Assembly: GCF_018881635.1 (NCBI RefSeq) | Contig: NZ_JACVPY010000002.1 | Span: 91,374-155,373 of the forward strand | Source of the DNA: Polynucleobacter sp. UB-Piko-W3 | GTDB taxonomy: Bacteria > Pseudomonadota > Gammaproteobacteria > Burkholderiales > Burkholderiaceae | Direction of reading: 5' to 3' | Length of the DNA stretch: 64,000 nt | Shown here: positions 9,339 to 16,998 of the stretch, piece after piece | How positions within the stretch are numbered: position 1 is the first letter of the stretch | Layout: each line of letters opens with the position of its first letter | Made by a program: the position numbers and the translations under genes | The notes under the pieces: model-generated | Told to the model about the DNA's origin: nothing | What the model saw: only the letters and a program-made list of their open reading frames with translations | Databases searched by the model: none

Positions 9339-10781
9339 ATGCGTTACCAATCTACTCGTGGCAATAGTCCACAACAATCCTTCTTAGAAATTCTCTTGGG
9401 TGGATTGGCGCCAGATGGCGGTTTGTACTTGCCAACTCAGTATCCAAAAGTGACGACAGTACAGCTCGATTCTTGGCGCGGCCTGTCTTATGCGGATCTT
9501 GCTTACGAAGTCTTGAGTTTGTATTGCGACGACATTCCTGAAGCAGACTTGCGTGCAATCTTACGCAAGACCTATACCGAGCAAGTCTATTGCAATGGTC
9601 GCCCCCAAGATAATGCCAAAGACATTACACCGATACATTGGTTAGGTGAGGAGCATCAGACTCGTATTGGGCTCCTCAGTCTTTCGAATGGCCCAACCTT
9701 GGCCTTTAAAGATATGGCTATGCAATTATTGGGCAATCTTTTTGAATATGCTCTCAAGAAAAAAGGGCAACAGCTCAATATCTTAGGCGCTACTTCTGGT
9801 GATACTGGTAGCGCTGCTGAATACGCGATGCGAGGTAAAGAGGGGGTGAAAGTATTTATGCTCTCACCGCTCGGCAAGATGAGCGCCTTCCAATCTGCAC
9901 AAATGTATTCCTTGCAAGACCCGAATATTTTCAACTTAGCAGTCGCTGGTGTCTTTGATGATTGCCAAGATATTGTTAAGGCAGTAAGCAATGACCATGC
10001 TTTCAAGGCCAATAACAAAATTGGTACCGTGAACTCGATTAACTGGGGTAGGGTGGTTGCTCAAGTGGTGTATTACTTCCAAGGTTATCTCTTGGCCACT
10101 CAGTCTAGCAATGAGAAGGTATCGTTTACTGTCCCTTCAGGAAATTTTGGCAACGTTTGCGCTGGCCATATCGCTCGTATGATGGGTTTACCGATTGAGC
10201 ACCTCATTGTTGCAACCAATGAGAATAATGTACTTGATGAGTTTTTCCGCACTGGCATATACCGTGCGCGCAAGTCTGCTGAGACAATGCATACCTCTAG
10301 TCCATCCATGGATATCTCCAAGGCAAGTAACTTTGAACGCTTTGTATTTGACTTTATGGGTCAAGACGGTAAGGCAACTGCGGGAATGTTTAAGCAAGTC
10401 GACGAGACTGGCGGCTTTGATATTTCTAAAGACACAGTCTTTAATGAACTTAGCCAATATGGATTCCAGTCTGGTCGTAGTACTCACCAGAATCGTCTAG
10501 ATACCATTCGCAACATTGATCAGCAATATGGTGTGATGATCGATACGCATACTGCTGATGGTGTAAAGGTAGCGCGTGAGCATTTACAAGCGGGTATTCC
10601 AATGCTGGTACTTGAGACTGCGCTTCCAATCAAGTTTGAAGAAACGATTCAGGAAGCTTTGGGTCGCCCTGCTGAGTGCCCGCCTGCATTTAAAGATATC
10701 AAATCTAAACCTCAGCGCGTAGAGAATATTGATGCTGACGTTCATCAGATCAAATCATTCATCACTGCGCATCTTAGTTAA
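9339..10781 (+). CDS. thrC: Threonine synthase
   Basis: A 480-residue PLP enzyme that converts O-phosphohomoserine to threonine. N-terminal MRYQSTRGNSPQQSFLEILLGGLAPDGG is characteristic of the proteobacterial ThrC class. The PLP lysine is in LSNGPTLAFKDMAMQLLG, and GATSGDTGSAAEYAM and VPSGNFGNVCAG bind the cofactor phosphate. It follows hom by 8 bp and ends 17 bp before moeA. Confidence 0.95.
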   Translation: MRYQSTRGNSPQQSFLEILLGGLAPDGGLYLPTQYPKVTTVQLDSWRGLSYADLAYEVLSLYCDDIPEADLRAILRKTYTEQVYCNGRPQDNAKDITPIHWLGEEHQTRIGLLSLSNGPTLAFKDMAMQLLGNLFEYALKKKGQQLNILGATSGDTGSAAEYAMRGKEGVKVFMLSPLGKMSAFQSAQMYSLQDPNIFNLAVAGVFDDCQDIVKAVSNDHAFKANNKIGTVNSINWGRVVAQVVYYFQGYLLATQSSNEKVSFTVPSGNFGNVCAGHIARMMGLPIEHLIVATNENNVLDEFFRTGIYRARKSAETMHTSSPSMDISKASNFERFVFDFMGQDGKATAGMFKQVDETGGFDISKDTVFNELSQYGFQSGRSTHQNRLDTIRNIDQQYGVMIDTHTADGVKVAREHLQAGIPMLVLETALPIKFEETIQEALGRPAECPPAFKDIKSKPQRVENIDADVHQIKSFITAHLS

Positions 10782-10798
10782 AACACCAGCTATTCATT

Positions 10799-12040
10799 AT
10801 GACTAAGCCTCCAATGTTGACAGCGCAGCAGGCCTTGGATCATTTACTTTCTCACGCCAAGCCAGTTGCTGAAAATGAAAGTATTCCAATGCAAGCAAGC
10901 TTAGGTCGTATTCTTGCTGAAAATGTGAACAGCTTAGTAGATGTGCCGCCACTCGATAACACCTCAATGGATGGCTACGCAGTTCGCACTGCTGATACTC
11001 AAAACCCTGGAAGCATTCTGAAGATTGCGCAACGCATTCCGGCGGGTTCAATTGGCACAGAGCTTCAAGCAGGAACTGTTGCCCGTATTTTCACTGGCGC
11101 GCCCGTTCCTCTAGGTGCAGATGCGGTAGTTATGCAAGAGGATTGTGCTATCCCCGAAGGTTCAAGTGATCAAGTACAAGTGAATATTGCGCCAACAGCA
11201 GGCCAATGGATTCGTCGCAGGGGCGAGGATTTAACAGCAGGTAAAACAGCGCTGACTGCAGGCACTTTCTTGCGCCCACAAGAGTTGGGTGTTGCGGCCT
11301 CCGCTGGCTTAACTCATCTCAACGTGAAACGCAGAGTCAAAGTTGCCGCATTCTTCACTGGTGATGAGTTATCTCTTCCTGGTGAACCGCTCAAACCTGG
11401 TGGTATTTATAACTCCAATCGCGATACTTTATTGGCTTGCCTCAAATCACTCGGATGCGATGCAACAGATTTAGGAATTGTTCCTGATCGTTTAGATGCA
11501 ACTAAAGCGGCGTTACGCAAAGCCAGCAAAGATCATGATCTCATCATTACGTCTGGTGGCGTATCGGTCGGCGAAGAAGATCACATCAAACCCGCTGTAA
11601 CTGCCGAAGGAAGATTAGATCTTTGGCAAATTGCGATTAAGCCCGGTAAGCCTCTAGCATTTGGAGCGGTTCGTAAATCAGATGAGCTAAAAGATGGTGA
11701 AGCTTGGTTTATTGGTTTGCCTGGTAATCCGGTCTCAAGTTTTGTAACTTTCTTGTTATTTGTGCGCCCATTTATTTTGAAGTTGCAGGGACGAAATAGC
11801 ACTCCACCGCAGTCTTACACAATGCGTGCTGATTTTGATTGGTTAAAAGCTGATCGCCGTAATGAATTCTTGCGGGTTAAGCTCAATAGCAATGGCGGCT
11901 TAGATTTATTTCCCAACCAAAGCTCCGGGGTACTCACTAGCGCCTCTTGGGGTGATGGTCTAGTAGATTGCGCGCCAAACCAGCTAATTAAAGCGGGCAA
12001 TCTAGTGAAGTACATCCCGTTTGATGCACTTCTCAAATAA
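10799..12040 (+). CDS. moeA: MoeA, molybdopterin molybdenumtransferase
   Basis: A 413-residue protein with PPLDNTSMDGYAVR near residue 50, the FTGAPVPLGADAVVMQED block, the MoCF_biosynth domain (GIYNSNRDTLLACLKSLGC, TSGGVSVGEEDHI) and GLPGNPVSSFVTF, then the C-terminal beta domain. MoeA inserts molybdate into adenylated molybdopterin. It is followed by moaD and moaE, giving a small molybdenum cofactor cluster. Confidence 0.94.
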   Translation: MTKPPMLTAQQALDHLLSHAKPVAENESIPMQASLGRILAENVNSLVDVPPLDNTSMDGYAVRTADTQNPGSILKIAQRIPAGSIGTELQAGTVARIFTGAPVPLGADAVVMQEDCAIPEGSSDQVQVNIAPTAGQWIRRRGEDLTAGKTALTAGTFLRPQELGVAASAGLTHLNVKRRVKVAAFFTGDELSLPGEPLKPGGIYNSNRDTLLACLKSLGCDATDLGIVPDRLDATKAALRKASKDHDLIITSGGVSVGEEDHIKPAVTAEGRLDLWQIAIKPGKPLAFGAVRKSDELKDGEAWFIGLPGNPVSSFVTFLLFVRPFILKLQGRNSTPPQSYTMRADFDWLKADRRNEFLRVKLNSNGGLDLFPNQSSGVLTSASWGDGLVDCAPNQLIKAGNLVKYIPFDALLK

Positions 12041-12058
12041 TCGGTTTACGATTACCCC

Positions 12059-12316
12059 ATGAAACTCGAATTACGATTCTTTGCCTCTTTGCGTGAAGCC
12101 CTTGGTGTTTCGCATGAGGACATCACTATTCCAGATAGCGTCAAAACGATTTCGGATCTCAGAGCTCATTTAACAGGGCGCGGCAATCCATGGGCCGACG
12201 TATTGGCGGAGGGCAAGGTACTGCGCTGCGCCTTGAATCAGGTCATGGTTGATGCAAATACGCCTCTACTAGAAAATGCTGAGATCGCTTTCTTTCCGCC
12301 AGTGACCGGGGGTTGA
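12059..12316 (+). CDS. moaD: MoaD, molybdopterin synthase small (sulfur-carrier) subunit
   Basis: An 85-residue ubiquitin-like protein ending in FFPPVTGG, with the Gly-Gly terminus that is adenylated and thiocarboxylated. It supplies sulfur for the dithiolene of molybdopterin in complex with MoaE. It is 18 bp after moeA and ends 1 bp before the moaE ATG. Confidence 0.93.
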   Translation: MKLELRFFASLREALGVSHEDITIPDSVKTISDLRAHLTGRGNPWADVLAEGKVLRCALNQVMVDANTPLLENAEIAFFPPVTGG

Positions 12317-12317
12317 T

Positions 12318-12779
12318 ATGCCAAGCTCAATCCGCGTCCAAGAAAAAGATTTCGACATTAGTGCTGAAATAGCGCTACTTCGCAAAGGCGATCCTAGAGT
12401 TGGCGCAGTGGTGAGCTTCTTGGGCACTGTGCGCGATATGAATGACGGTAGCCAAGTAAAGGGAATGACGCTAGAGCATTACCCCGGCATGACCGAAAAA
12501 GCATTGCAAGAAATTCTGGATCAAGCCAAAGCCCGTTGGGATATCTATCAGACCATAGTGATTCATAGAGTTGGCCCGCTACTGCCTGAAGATCAAATTG
12601 TCCTAGTAGCAGTTACCAGCGCGCACAGGGGCGAAGCATTTGCTGCATGTGAATTCATCATGGACTACTTAAAAACAGCAGCCCCATTTTGGAAAAAAGA
12701 AGATACCCCGCAGGGTGCAAGATGGGTTGATGCCCGTGTGACCGATGATGTTGCAATGGCGCGTTGGAAAAAAGGCTAG
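12318..12779 (+). CDS. moaE: MoaE, molybdopterin synthase catalytic subunit
   Basis: A 153-residue protein with VGAVVSFLGTVRD, LEHYPGMTEKALQ, IHRVGPLLPEDQIVLVAVTSAHRGEAF and the C-terminal PFWKKEDTPQGARWVDA that contains the catalytic lysines. It converts precursor Z to molybdopterin using MoaD thiocarboxylate. It is the last gene of the alaA-to-moaE run, convergent with a Bug gene 39 bp away. Confidence 0.94.
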   Translation: MPSSIRVQEKDFDISAEIALLRKGDPRVGAVVSFLGTVRDMNDGSQVKGMTLEHYPGMTEKALQEILDQAKARWDIYQTIVIHRVGPLLPEDQIVLVAVTSAHRGEAFAACEFIMDYLKTAAPFWKKEDTPQGARWVDARVTDDVAMARWKKG

Positions 12780-12818
12780 ATTACTGATTAAGAGCTTCTA
12801 AAGGAGCTTCATCATTAA

Positions 12819-13811
12819 TCATTCTGCTTTAATGCCTGCTGACTTAATGATTTTGCCAAAGTAGTCAGAATCTCGATTAATAGTATTTGAAAGCTCTGAG
12901 GGGCTACCTCCCATCACAATCATGCCTTGTTGCTTTAGTTGATCAACTAAGGCTGGATTTGAGAATACCTTTTGTAAGGCTCCATTTAATTTTTGAATAA
13001 TTGGCTTTGGAGTGCCGGCTGGAGCAAATAGAGCTAGCCAATTGGTGCTCTGAAAGCCGGGTAGAGATTCAGCGATAGCGGGAACTTCCGGCAGAAGAGG
13101 GGAGCGCTTAGGTCCACCATTACCAAGTGCGCGAACCTTGCCCGATTTAATAAATGGAAGAGCAGTAGAAACGCTAATCAAAAACATCTGAACTTCATTA
13201 GTGCTCGTAGCCATGATTCCTGGGCTACCACCCTTATAGGGGATATGAACGATATTGGTACCAGTTTTATCTTTGAAGATTTCCATTGCTAGATGTTGTG
13301 GCGATCCAATGCCAGTTGAGGCATAGTTCAGTACGCCTGGTCGTGATTTTGCTAGTGCGATGAGGTCATTAATACTATTGGCTTGCAGAGATGGATTCAC
13401 CACTAAGATGTTGTCTAATGACACACCAATAATCACGGGCTCTAAATCCTTCTTTAGGTCGAAAGGTACTTTGTCGTAAAGGAGTGGGTTGGTTGCAATA
13501 GATGCTTGGTCGACAAGAATGGTGTATCCATCCGGGACGGCTTTAGCAACTAGTGCCCCAGCTACCATTCCTGCGGCACCAACGACGTTATCAACGATAA
13601 CGGTTTGCCCAATCTCTTTACTAAGTTCTTGGGCTGTTAATCTGGCGAAGATGTCTGTTCCACCACCTGCTGCATAGGGAACAACAAATCGAATTGTTCT
13701 ATTCGGGTAGTTTGCTGATGTTTGCGCATGAGATGTGAGGCAGCTTACTAGTGCGGCAAGCGTCACGATCATGCGCGCTAGCGGCAGAATTAAATTATTT
13801 GGTTTATCCAT
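12819..13811 (-). CDS. Bug/TctC-family periplasmic solute-binding protein (1 of 5)
   Basis: A 330-residue tripartite tricarboxylate transporter-type receptor. A signal peptide (hydrophobic 12-29, cleavage near SHAQ) is followed by YPNRTIRFVVPYAAGGGTDIFARL, GAAGMVAGALVAKAVPDGYTIL and VHIPYKGGSPGIMA, all typical of Bug proteins, which usually bind carboxylates. No TctA or TctB membrane partner is present here. It follows another Bug gene by 11 bp in a three-gene minus-strand unit with a YrdC-domain gene. The ligand cannot be told from sequence. Confidence 0.9.
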   Translation of the reverse strand: MDKPNNLILPLARMIVTLAALVSCLTSHAQTSANYPNRTIRFVVPYAAGGGTDIFARLTAQELSKEIGQTVIVDNVVGAAGMVAGALVAKAVPDGYTILVDQASIATNPLLYDKVPFDLKKDLEPVIIGVSLDNILVVNPSLQANSINDLIALAKSRPGVLNYASTGIGSPQHLAMEIFKDKTGTNIVHIPYKGGSPGIMATSTNEVQMFLISVSTALPFIKSGKVRALGNGGPKRSPLLPEVPAIAESLPGFQSTNWLALFAPAGTPKPIIQKLNGALQKVFSNPALVDQLKQQGMIVMGGSPSELSNTINRDSDYFGKIIKSAGIKAE

Positions 13812-13822
13812 AATGCTACCTA

Positions 13823-14785
13823 TTAATCTAATTTAATATTCAGTTGATTGAGGATTGGACCCCACTTAAGATAATCTTGGCGCATTATTTTTTCTGTTTC
13901 TTCAGGAGTTGTCCCAAGAATTTCGAATCCCTGCTTGGAGTACGCTTCGCGAAGTGCAGGCTCTTTAAGAGATTCAATCGTTGCCTTGTAGATTGCTGAA
14001 ATAGTCTGCGGGGGAGTGCCTTTGGGCGCCATTAAGACAAATCGTAGTCCAGCACGAACCCCCGGGAGTCCTGCCTCACTCATGGTGGGAATATTGTCAG
14101 CGGAGTTAGCGCGTTTTTCTGTCATCACAGCATATGGCTTCAAGTTGCCTTGATTGATATGGCTAATCACTGCGCCTAGAGTAAACATACCAACTTGTGC
14201 ATGCCCGGCCAGAACATCCTGAAGAGCGGGCCCACCACCTTTATAAACAGGCTGCGCTGCAGTTACTCCAGCTTGCTTGGCAAATAATTCGAACGCAAGA
14301 TGATGCGGCGTTCCAAGACCAGGATTTGCAAATGAAAATTTATTATCTTCAACTTTGGCAAAGGCTATTAATTCCTTAAGATTATTTGGGGGTAATGATT
14401 TATTTGATGCTAGAACCAGTGGAGTCTCTGCAATAAACGTGATTGGTATGAGGTCTTTGAAAACGTCATAGTTTAATTTTGAGTACAAGTAAGGGTAGAT
14501 AGCGATGCCATCAGTATTAATAAGGAGTGTGCTGCCGTCTGCTGCTGAGCGTGCCACAAATTCGGTGCCAATATTGCTGGCTGCTCCAGGCTTATTCTCG
14601 ATGACTATAGTTCTATCCAACTTATTTTTTAGTTGATCTGAGAGTGGGCGTGCCAGACTATCTGCCCCTCCCCCTGGGGAGAAGGGGACTATTAGACGAA
14701 TTGTTTTATTTGGAATTTGTGCATTACTTGGCGTAGACCATAAAAATAACGTTGAAAGTGCAACGCCGAAAAATTTACCAAGCAT
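13823..14785 (-). CDS. Bug/TctC-family periplasmic solute-binding protein (2 of 5)
   Basis: A 320-residue receptor with an N-terminal signal peptide ending near SNAQ, then IPNKTIRLIVPFSPGGGADSLARPL, VENKPGAASNIGTEFVARSAADGSTLL and AAQPVYKGGGPALQDVLAGH. It is the middle gene of the YrdC-Bug-Bug unit. It differs clearly from its neighbour, so this is not a recent tandem duplication. The canonical PYKG block reads PVYKGGG here, a mild departure at the ligand loop. Confidence 0.9.
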   Translation of the reverse strand: MLGKFFGVALSTLFLWSTPSNAQIPNKTIRLIVPFSPGGGADSLARPLSDQLKNKLDRTIVIENKPGAASNIGTEFVARSAADGSTLLINTDGIAIYPYLYSKLNYDVFKDLIPITFIAETPLVLASNKSLPPNNLKELIAFAKVEDNKFSFANPGLGTPHHLAFELFAKQAGVTAAQPVYKGGGPALQDVLAGHAQVGMFTLGAVISHINQGNLKPYAVMTEKRANSADNIPTMSEAGLPGVRAGLRFVLMAPKGTPPQTISAIYKATIESLKEPALREAYSKQGFEILGTTPEETEKIMRQDYLKWGPILNQLNIKLD

Positions 14786-14806
14786 GGGAAGGATTCCGTT
14801 GAATGA

Positions 14807-15541
14807 CTAGTGTGGATTTACTTTGAGGTCTACATTAAAGCGTGATTTAAATGCAGATTTAAGTTGATCAAACACGACTCCGACGCGAATCACTGAAAAA
14901 TCAGAAAAATCAATAATGGTGCTCGAACGGCCTAAATTATTATGGTACTTGGATAATCCGTAGTCCACGATTAAATCTACAGCGTTGAGTACCTCTGGTT
15001 CAATATCCTCAACTCGGTATTTACTACCCATCAAAGACGTATTTGCTGACGAACCAAAGACTGGTGTCCCAGCCTCCCATGATTGTCGGGCGATTTCATT
15101 ATGAACATCTCCCGCATTAAGAAGCATATCGATCGTATTGGCTTTGCTAGAATTTTGTATCACGAAAGGATCTACATCCTTGAAGAATGGATGATCTTTC
15201 TTAAAAGGGGCTACCACTGAAAAAGGCAATTTTTCTTGTTCAATGATTTCGCGAATCATAGCCCGTTTTTCGTCAGGCAGAATGTGAATTTCATTGCTAA
15301 ATTGCCAGTTTGAAAAGAGCCCGCTTGGCTTCTCATAACTCCTCTTTTTGGCTGCAAATATCCGTTTAATTGCATTTTCTTTACTTCCTATAACTGCATA
15401 TGCAACATCAAGAGGAAGAATTGCAACGCCACCACCATAAACAAGATCTAATATTTGTTTAACGTCATTCTGAATTTGTTCTTTTGGAACAGCATCCGCT
15501 GTATTGGTAATGGGGTGTGCAGACTTGAGAATTTGTGCCAT
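14807..15541 (-). CDS. YrdC/Sua5-domain protein (threonylcarbamoyl-AMP synthase-like)
   Basis: A 244-residue protein of the YrdC/YciO superfamily. I see ILDLVYGGGVAILPLDVAYAVIG, KRIFAAKKRSYEKPSGLF (the KxR...KP nucleotide-binding pattern) and TPVFGSSANTSLMGSKY (SSAN, typical of the fold). The start is ATG at 15541 with GGAAG just upstream; an in-frame TTG- or GTG-type start 21 nt earlier is less likely. True TsaC proteins are universal tRNA-modifying enzymes, but its place in an operon with two Bug receptors suggests a different, perhaps metabolic, role. Substrate unknown. Confidence 0.7.
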   Translation of the reverse strand: MAQILKSAHPITNTADAVPKEQIQNDVKQILDLVYGGGVAILPLDVAYAVIGSKENAIKRIFAAKKRSYEKPSGLFSNWQFSNEIHILPDEKRAMIREIIEQEKLPFSVVAPFKKDHPFFKDVDPFVIQNSSKANTIDMLLNAGDVHNEIARQSWEAGTPVFGSSANTSLMGSKYRVEDIEPEVLNAVDLIVDYGLSKYHNNLGRSSTIIDFSDFSVIRVGVVFDQLKSAFKSRFNVDLKVNPH

Positions 15542-15605
15542 AGTACTTCCTTGTGTAAACATCTGAAAACGATGTTATTTTTTATGTTGTATAACCTGAT
15601 TAATA

Positions 15606-15619
15606 TACATTTAAATGTA
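15606..15619. promoter_or_regulatory. 14-bp perfect palindrome between divergent genes
   Basis: TACATTTAAATGTA reads the same on both strands and sits roughly mid-way in the 147-bp space between the YrdC-Bug-Bug unit and the plus-strand Bug gene. Position and symmetry suit an operator controlling both directions. No regulator gene is adjacent, and AT-rich palindromes can occur by chance. Confidence 0.4.
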
Positions 15620-15688
15620 AACCATATGATTAGTATTTACCCGATGAGGTAATGGTTCATTCAAGAGAAGTCAACAAAGGAAACGTAT

Positions 15689-16672
15689 ATGTTTAGATTC
15701 TTCATAGCTTTTTTGATGGTCACTTTCTCGATCGCGGCCGGCGCTCAAAATAGCGCAGATCAATATCCCAATAAGCCAATCAAGGCAATCATCCCCTTTG
15801 GACCCGGAAGCAGCGCAGATGTACTGGCAAGAATTTTTTCTGACAGATTAAGCCAGCGATTAAAGCAACCTTTAATTATTGAAAATCGTGTTGGAGCAGG
15901 CGGAACCATTGGCGTTTCTTATGTTACCAAGGCACCTGCCGATGGATATACGATTCTCATTACGACTTCATCACCCTTAACTATCAATCCTATAGCTGAT
16001 AAAAATGTTTCTTATAAAGTTGAAAGTGAATTAACGCCTGTGGCAGTCTTAAATAGCATTGGCCTAATGCTGGTGAGTAGTCCAAGTTTGCCACCGAAGA
16101 CGCTGCCAGAGTTAATTGCATACCTGAAAAAAAATCCAGGGAAGTATAGTTATGGCACGAATGGCAATGGTAGCTACTCCCATATGTGTATGGAACTCTT
16201 TAAGAAAGAGTTGGGTCTAGATTTAGTGCATGTGCCATACAAGGCGGCGACACAGGCTGAAACAGATGTCATTGGAGGGCAAGTGACTTTAATGTTTGAT
16301 GCTGTGACAACTGGCGGAGAGCTGGTTAAGTCTGGAAGACTAAAGTCGTTTGGGATTAGCTCTCGAGCCCCAGATCCTCTATCTCCAGCTCAAAAGCCAC
16401 TTGCATCACAGGGAATTGCAGAGCTAAGGAATTTTGATGTCACTGCTTTTACAGGAGTTCTAGTTCCTGCTGGTACACCTGCAGCTATAGTCAATACTCT
16501 TAAAAATGCGTTTATTGATATTCTTAGTGACCCACAATTTCGTGTTGAAATTGCTCAGCGGGGCATACCCTTATCGGAACCCTCTGCAGCGTTGCAGATG
16601 GATAAACTTTTGGCGGACGATAAGATTAAATGGGGTGCGCTGGTAAGGTCTGCAAATATTACTCTTGATTAA
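15689..16672 (+). CDS. Bug/TctC-family periplasmic solute-binding protein (3 of 5)
   Basis: A 327-residue receptor with a signal peptide (MFRFFIAFLMVTFSIAAGAQ), then YPNKPIKAIIPFGPGSSADVLARIF, ENRVGAGGTIGVSYVTKAPADGYTIL and VHVPYKAATQAETDVIGGQ. GGAAAC lies ahead of the ATG. It is divergent from the YrdC-domain gene across a region with a palindromic candidate operator, and its 3' end overlaps the convergent GIY-YIG gene by 14 nt. No transporter membrane subunits are nearby. Confidence 0.9.
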   Translation: MFRFFIAFLMVTFSIAAGAQNSADQYPNKPIKAIIPFGPGSSADVLARIFSDRLSQRLKQPLIIENRVGAGGTIGVSYVTKAPADGYTILITTSSPLTINPIADKNVSYKVESELTPVAVLNSIGLMLVSSPSLPPKTLPELIAYLKKNPGKYSYGTNGNGSYSHMCMELFKKELGLDLVHVPYKAATQAETDVIGGQVTLMFDAVTTGGELVKSGRLKSFGISSRAPDPLSPAQKPLASQGIAELRNFDVTAFTGVLVPAGTPAAIVNTLKNAFIDILSDPQFRVEIAQRGIPLSEPSAALQMDKLLADDKIKWGALVRSANITLD

Positions 16673-16907
16673 TAAAAAACCCTAGCTTCTGAGATCTAGG
16701 CAATTGCTTTAACTTTGCCTCGGCTTTGGACGCCTCTGATCGATCGGGGTGCTCTTGAGTCGCTAAAAGGACAACTGGTCTACGAGATCTTGTATAGCGT
16801 GCACCTTGCCCTAAATTATGGGCTTCCAGACGATGTTCTAGGCGGTTAGTGATGCCGGCATAGTAAGTGCCATCAGCACATTCGAGAAGGTAAACAAGCC
16901 AGGTCAA
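16659..16907 (-). CDS. GIY-YIG (UPF0213/YhbQ-like) nuclease-domain protein
   Basis: An 82-residue single-domain protein with WLVYLLECADGTYYAGITNRLEHRLEAHN, i.e. the YVY...YxG pair that defines the GIY-YIG fold, ending with KAEAKLKQLPRSQKLGFI-like residues common in the YhbQ group. The likely start is TTG at 16907, with no strong ribosome-binding site. Such proteins are stand-alone and their cellular role is poorly defined (DNA repair is suspected). Its 3' end overlaps that of the Bug gene on the other strand. Confidence 0.85.
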   Translation of the reverse strand: MTWLVYLLECADGTYYAGITNRLEHRLEAHNLGQGARYTRSRRPVVLLATQEHPDRSEASKAEAKLKQLPRSQKLGFFINQE

Positions 16908-16998
16908 AATAAGATAAATGAGGGATAAAAGTGGGTTATAGGTTTGAAATTATCGTGAATGTCCTTATATTCTATAGATAGATATATGGAGTGCAAAA

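Noticed and set aside
9656-10500. Additional open frames on both strands inside thrC
   Set aside because: They overlap a clear threonine synthase in other frames and show no family features; typical shadows of a real gene.
14807-15541. Calling the YrdC-domain gene tsaC
   Set aside because: The fold is supported but the operon context with Bug receptors is wrong for the universal tRNA-modifying enzyme, so no gene symbol was given.
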